Shown here piece by piece: positions 32,304-33,608 of a stretch of DNA of 33,608 bases; within the stretch, counting starts at the first letter, position 1, and every line of letters begins with the position of its first letter. Source of the stretch: Diphasiastrum complanatum (taxonomy: Eukaryota > Streptophyta > Lycopodiopsida > Lycopodiales > Lycopodiaceae). Below the pieces are notes generated by a model. It saw only the letters and a program-made list of their open reading frames with translations, made no database searches and was not told the DNA's origin. Position numbers and translations under genes: made by a program. The DNA lies in contig MU831899.1 in NCBI GenBank assembly GCA_029204225.1, positions 1-33,608 on the forward strand, given 5' to 3'.

Positions 32304-32935
32304 TGTGAAAATTGTCAACATTTCCTAGCTAGTTTGAGCCTAAATTGACAATTTTTGTACATAGTTTTGGATCTAACCCTTCACACGTGTGAAAGAGGCC
32401 TAGATACTTTTATTTTAGTATATATTTCATGTTGAAGAAGTCTCAAACTTCAGGACCTTCGAAATGACACCAAAATCATATTATTTGGACATATAGGCCA
32501 AAATTGGCTATTTTAGATTACTGGTGCCCTGAAATTGGGTCCTAAGTTCTAAAGAGAGAGAGAGATTCATCTCTCTCACCTATATTAGGCTGAAATTCGT
32601 GGAGAACAGGTTGGAGATACTTATTGTATTGTTGAGAGAGATCAATAGATCATTGTCATAGTTTCTTCCTCCATTGAGAGCATTGCTTTGTGTATTGTCT
32701 TCAAGCTTTTGTGTATGATCTTAAGAGGTTTCCAAAAGTGGTAGGCTGCTGTTGTAAGGCTGCCATCAGTACCTTTTATTAGTTTCTTCTGTCTCTTGAA
32801 TGCTTTGTCAAGTTCATGTGTATCAAAGGTAGCATTAGGATGCTTTGCCATTTCTAGCTTTTGTAGCTTGTTGTGCAAAGATCTTAGCCAAGTATTTTTG
32901 GAGTTTCGATCCATTCAAGATCTACTTTTTTCACA
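32304..32935 (+). repeat. 3' LTR
   Basis: This 632-base repeat matches the 5' LTR. It contains a 12-base CTTTGTCAAGTT-like segment absent from the 5' LTR and lacks the 21-base stretch of the latter. The 5-base duplication TAGTT follows at 32936-32940. Confidence 0.95.
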
Positions 32936-32940
32936 TAGTT

Positions 32941-33084
32941 CTTCACTCAGACAACCCGTGCATGGCCCAGGTTTCCATTGGTAGGATGCGTGTCCCATCG
33001 ACTCGCCTCGTGGCGAGGTCAACTGATCCTTATCGACTGATAGGACCCATAATACAGTAACACAATGATTCTACTTTAATTCTA
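32941..33084. other. Short non-coding flank
   Basis: This is continuous with sequence left of the LTR element through the TAGTT duplication. No gene is seen. A CTCGCCTCGTGGCGAG hairpin-like word lies near 33002-33017. Confidence 0.4.
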
Positions 33085-33475
33085 ACTTGTACATGTCTGA
33101 TGAAATGGAAGACTACGTAACTTCATGTGGCATGGACCATCAATTCACTGCAAGCTATGCTCCACAACAGAACAAAGTAGCAAAACAAAATAATCAAATC
33201 TTGTTGGAACCAACATGATCCATCATGTCCAGTGCTCAGCTACCCATGAACTTTGGGTTGAAGCCATATCCATGGCCTGCTATCTACAAAACTATTTCAA
33301 CACCAAAAAATTTGAGTTTAAAACATTATTTGAAGCCTACTATGGTTACAAACCAAGCCTTAAACACCTACATGTGTTCGGATGTCTCTGCTATGCACAA
33401 ATAGCGTCTGATTTGAGGAAAAAGCTTGATCATGTAAGCTGTAAGTACATTTTCATTGGCTACTTAACATCAGTA
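33085..33475 (+). pseudogene. Ty1/copia integrase fragment
   Basis: The fragment begins inside the integrase core with EMEDYVTSCGMDHQFTASYA and PQQNKVAKQNNQIL, where the catalytic Glu of NGVAERKN is replaced by Lys. After a frameshift and stop near 33215 come ELWVEAISMACYLQN, LFEAYYGYKPSLKHLHVFGC and KYIFIGYLT, the C-terminal integrase blocks. Homology ends at about 33475. It is a truncated, dead remnant. Confidence 0.85.
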
Positions 33476-33478
33476 TTT

Positions 33479-33491
33479 GGCTCTGATACCA
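33479..33491 (-). promoter_or_regulatory. Minus-strand primer-binding site next to an LTR end
   Basis: The minus strand reads TTCAACA then TGGTATCAGAGCC, the standard arrangement in plant copia elements: LTR ending CA, then the Met-tRNA primer site. The sequence from 33492 to the window end would be the 3' part of that 5' LTR. The element body would run leftward but is not seen, because a plus-strand integrase fragment abuts. Confidence 0.55.
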
Positions 33492-33608
33492 TGTTGAATT
33501 TATAAAAAAAAAAGATTTCCAATGGATTCAATCAATCCACAAGAAATATTGGATGCGTTTCCATGAAGCACTCTATCATCAAATGCAAGCTAGAATTGAT
33601 GCTATGTT

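Larger units (their letters stand above)
26962..32935 (+). mobile_element. Complete non-autonomous copia-like LTR element with unknown downstream ORF
   Basis: Two LTRs begin TGTGAAAATTGTC and end TTTTTTCACA. The 5-base duplication TAGTT lies immediately outside both (26957-26961 and 32936-32940). A primer site follows the 5' LTR and a purine tract precedes the 3' LTR. Inside are a UBN2-type gag, zinc knuckle and copia protease, but no integrase core, complete RT or RNase H that I can recognise. It thus resembles the TR-GAG/LARD class of non-autonomous elements, with an extra ~635-codon frame. The LTRs differ by roughly 25-30 substitutions plus 12- and 21-base indels by eye, so the insertion is moderately old. 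Confidence 0.9.

Noticed and set aside
33002-33017. tRNA-like hairpin CTCGCCTCGTGGCGAG
   Set aside because: A lone hairpin without acceptor stem, D and T arms. No tRNA gene is supported.

Overview
The window looks like transposon-dense nuclear DNA of a land plant. Plant-type Ty1/copia and Ty3/gypsy retrotransposons lie nested on both strands. Initiator-Met-tRNA primer sites of the TGGTATCAGAG type, short AT-rich introns with GT..AG borders and very long CT/GA microsatellites fit this. Lineage cannot be fixed by eye. The degenerate, layered elements resemble those of large fern, lycophyte or gymnosperm genomes. I see no intact conventional host gene, rRNA, tRNA or CRISPR array.

Layout. (1) 1-5390 (+): decayed Ty3/gypsy gag-pol with gag tail, protease, RT, RNase H and integrase. 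(2) 6573-9400 (+): an unrecognised degenerate reading frame with its own TATA-like box, a Ser/Thr/Pro-rich middle and a coiled coil. Part of it recurs at 21980-22727. (3) 10934-11261 and 20042-20592: gag-like sequence that flanks, and is interrupted by, the next item. (4) 11262-20041: an 8.8-kb unit with imperfect terminal inverted repeats and flanking TA. (5) 20592-21910 (-): copia gag-protease fragment. (6) 22742-25313 (-): a second, internally deleted gypsy pol. (7) 26962-32935 (+): a complete LTR element with 5-bp target duplication, gag and protease, but no recognisable integrase, RT or RNase H. In their place is a ~635-codon unknown frame. (8) 33085-33608: a copia integrase fragment abutting a minus-strand primer site.

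The most interesting part is item 4. It carries four gene models. The first is a transposase-like gene (+, 11671-14359) with D, CxxC, CxxH and E landmarks. The second is an unrecognised two-exon gene (+, 14625-16096). The third is a histone H3-like gene (-, 17838-16604). It starts with a near-copy of the H3 tail (MARMKQTAR), runs through Gln- and Pro-rich linkers and ends in a complete H3 histone fold. The fourth is a spliced gene (-, 19555-18196) whose exon junction falls inside a BAH-like domain. A transposon with its own H3-like histone and a possible chromatin reader suggests manipulation of, or targeting to, host chromatin. That role is inference; the H3 homology is directly visible. Two 70-bp GC-rich palindromic units lie between the convergent genes two and three.

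The transposase-like and BAH-like frames contain stops, so this copy is probably no longer autonomous. The long H3-like fold and gene two are still open.
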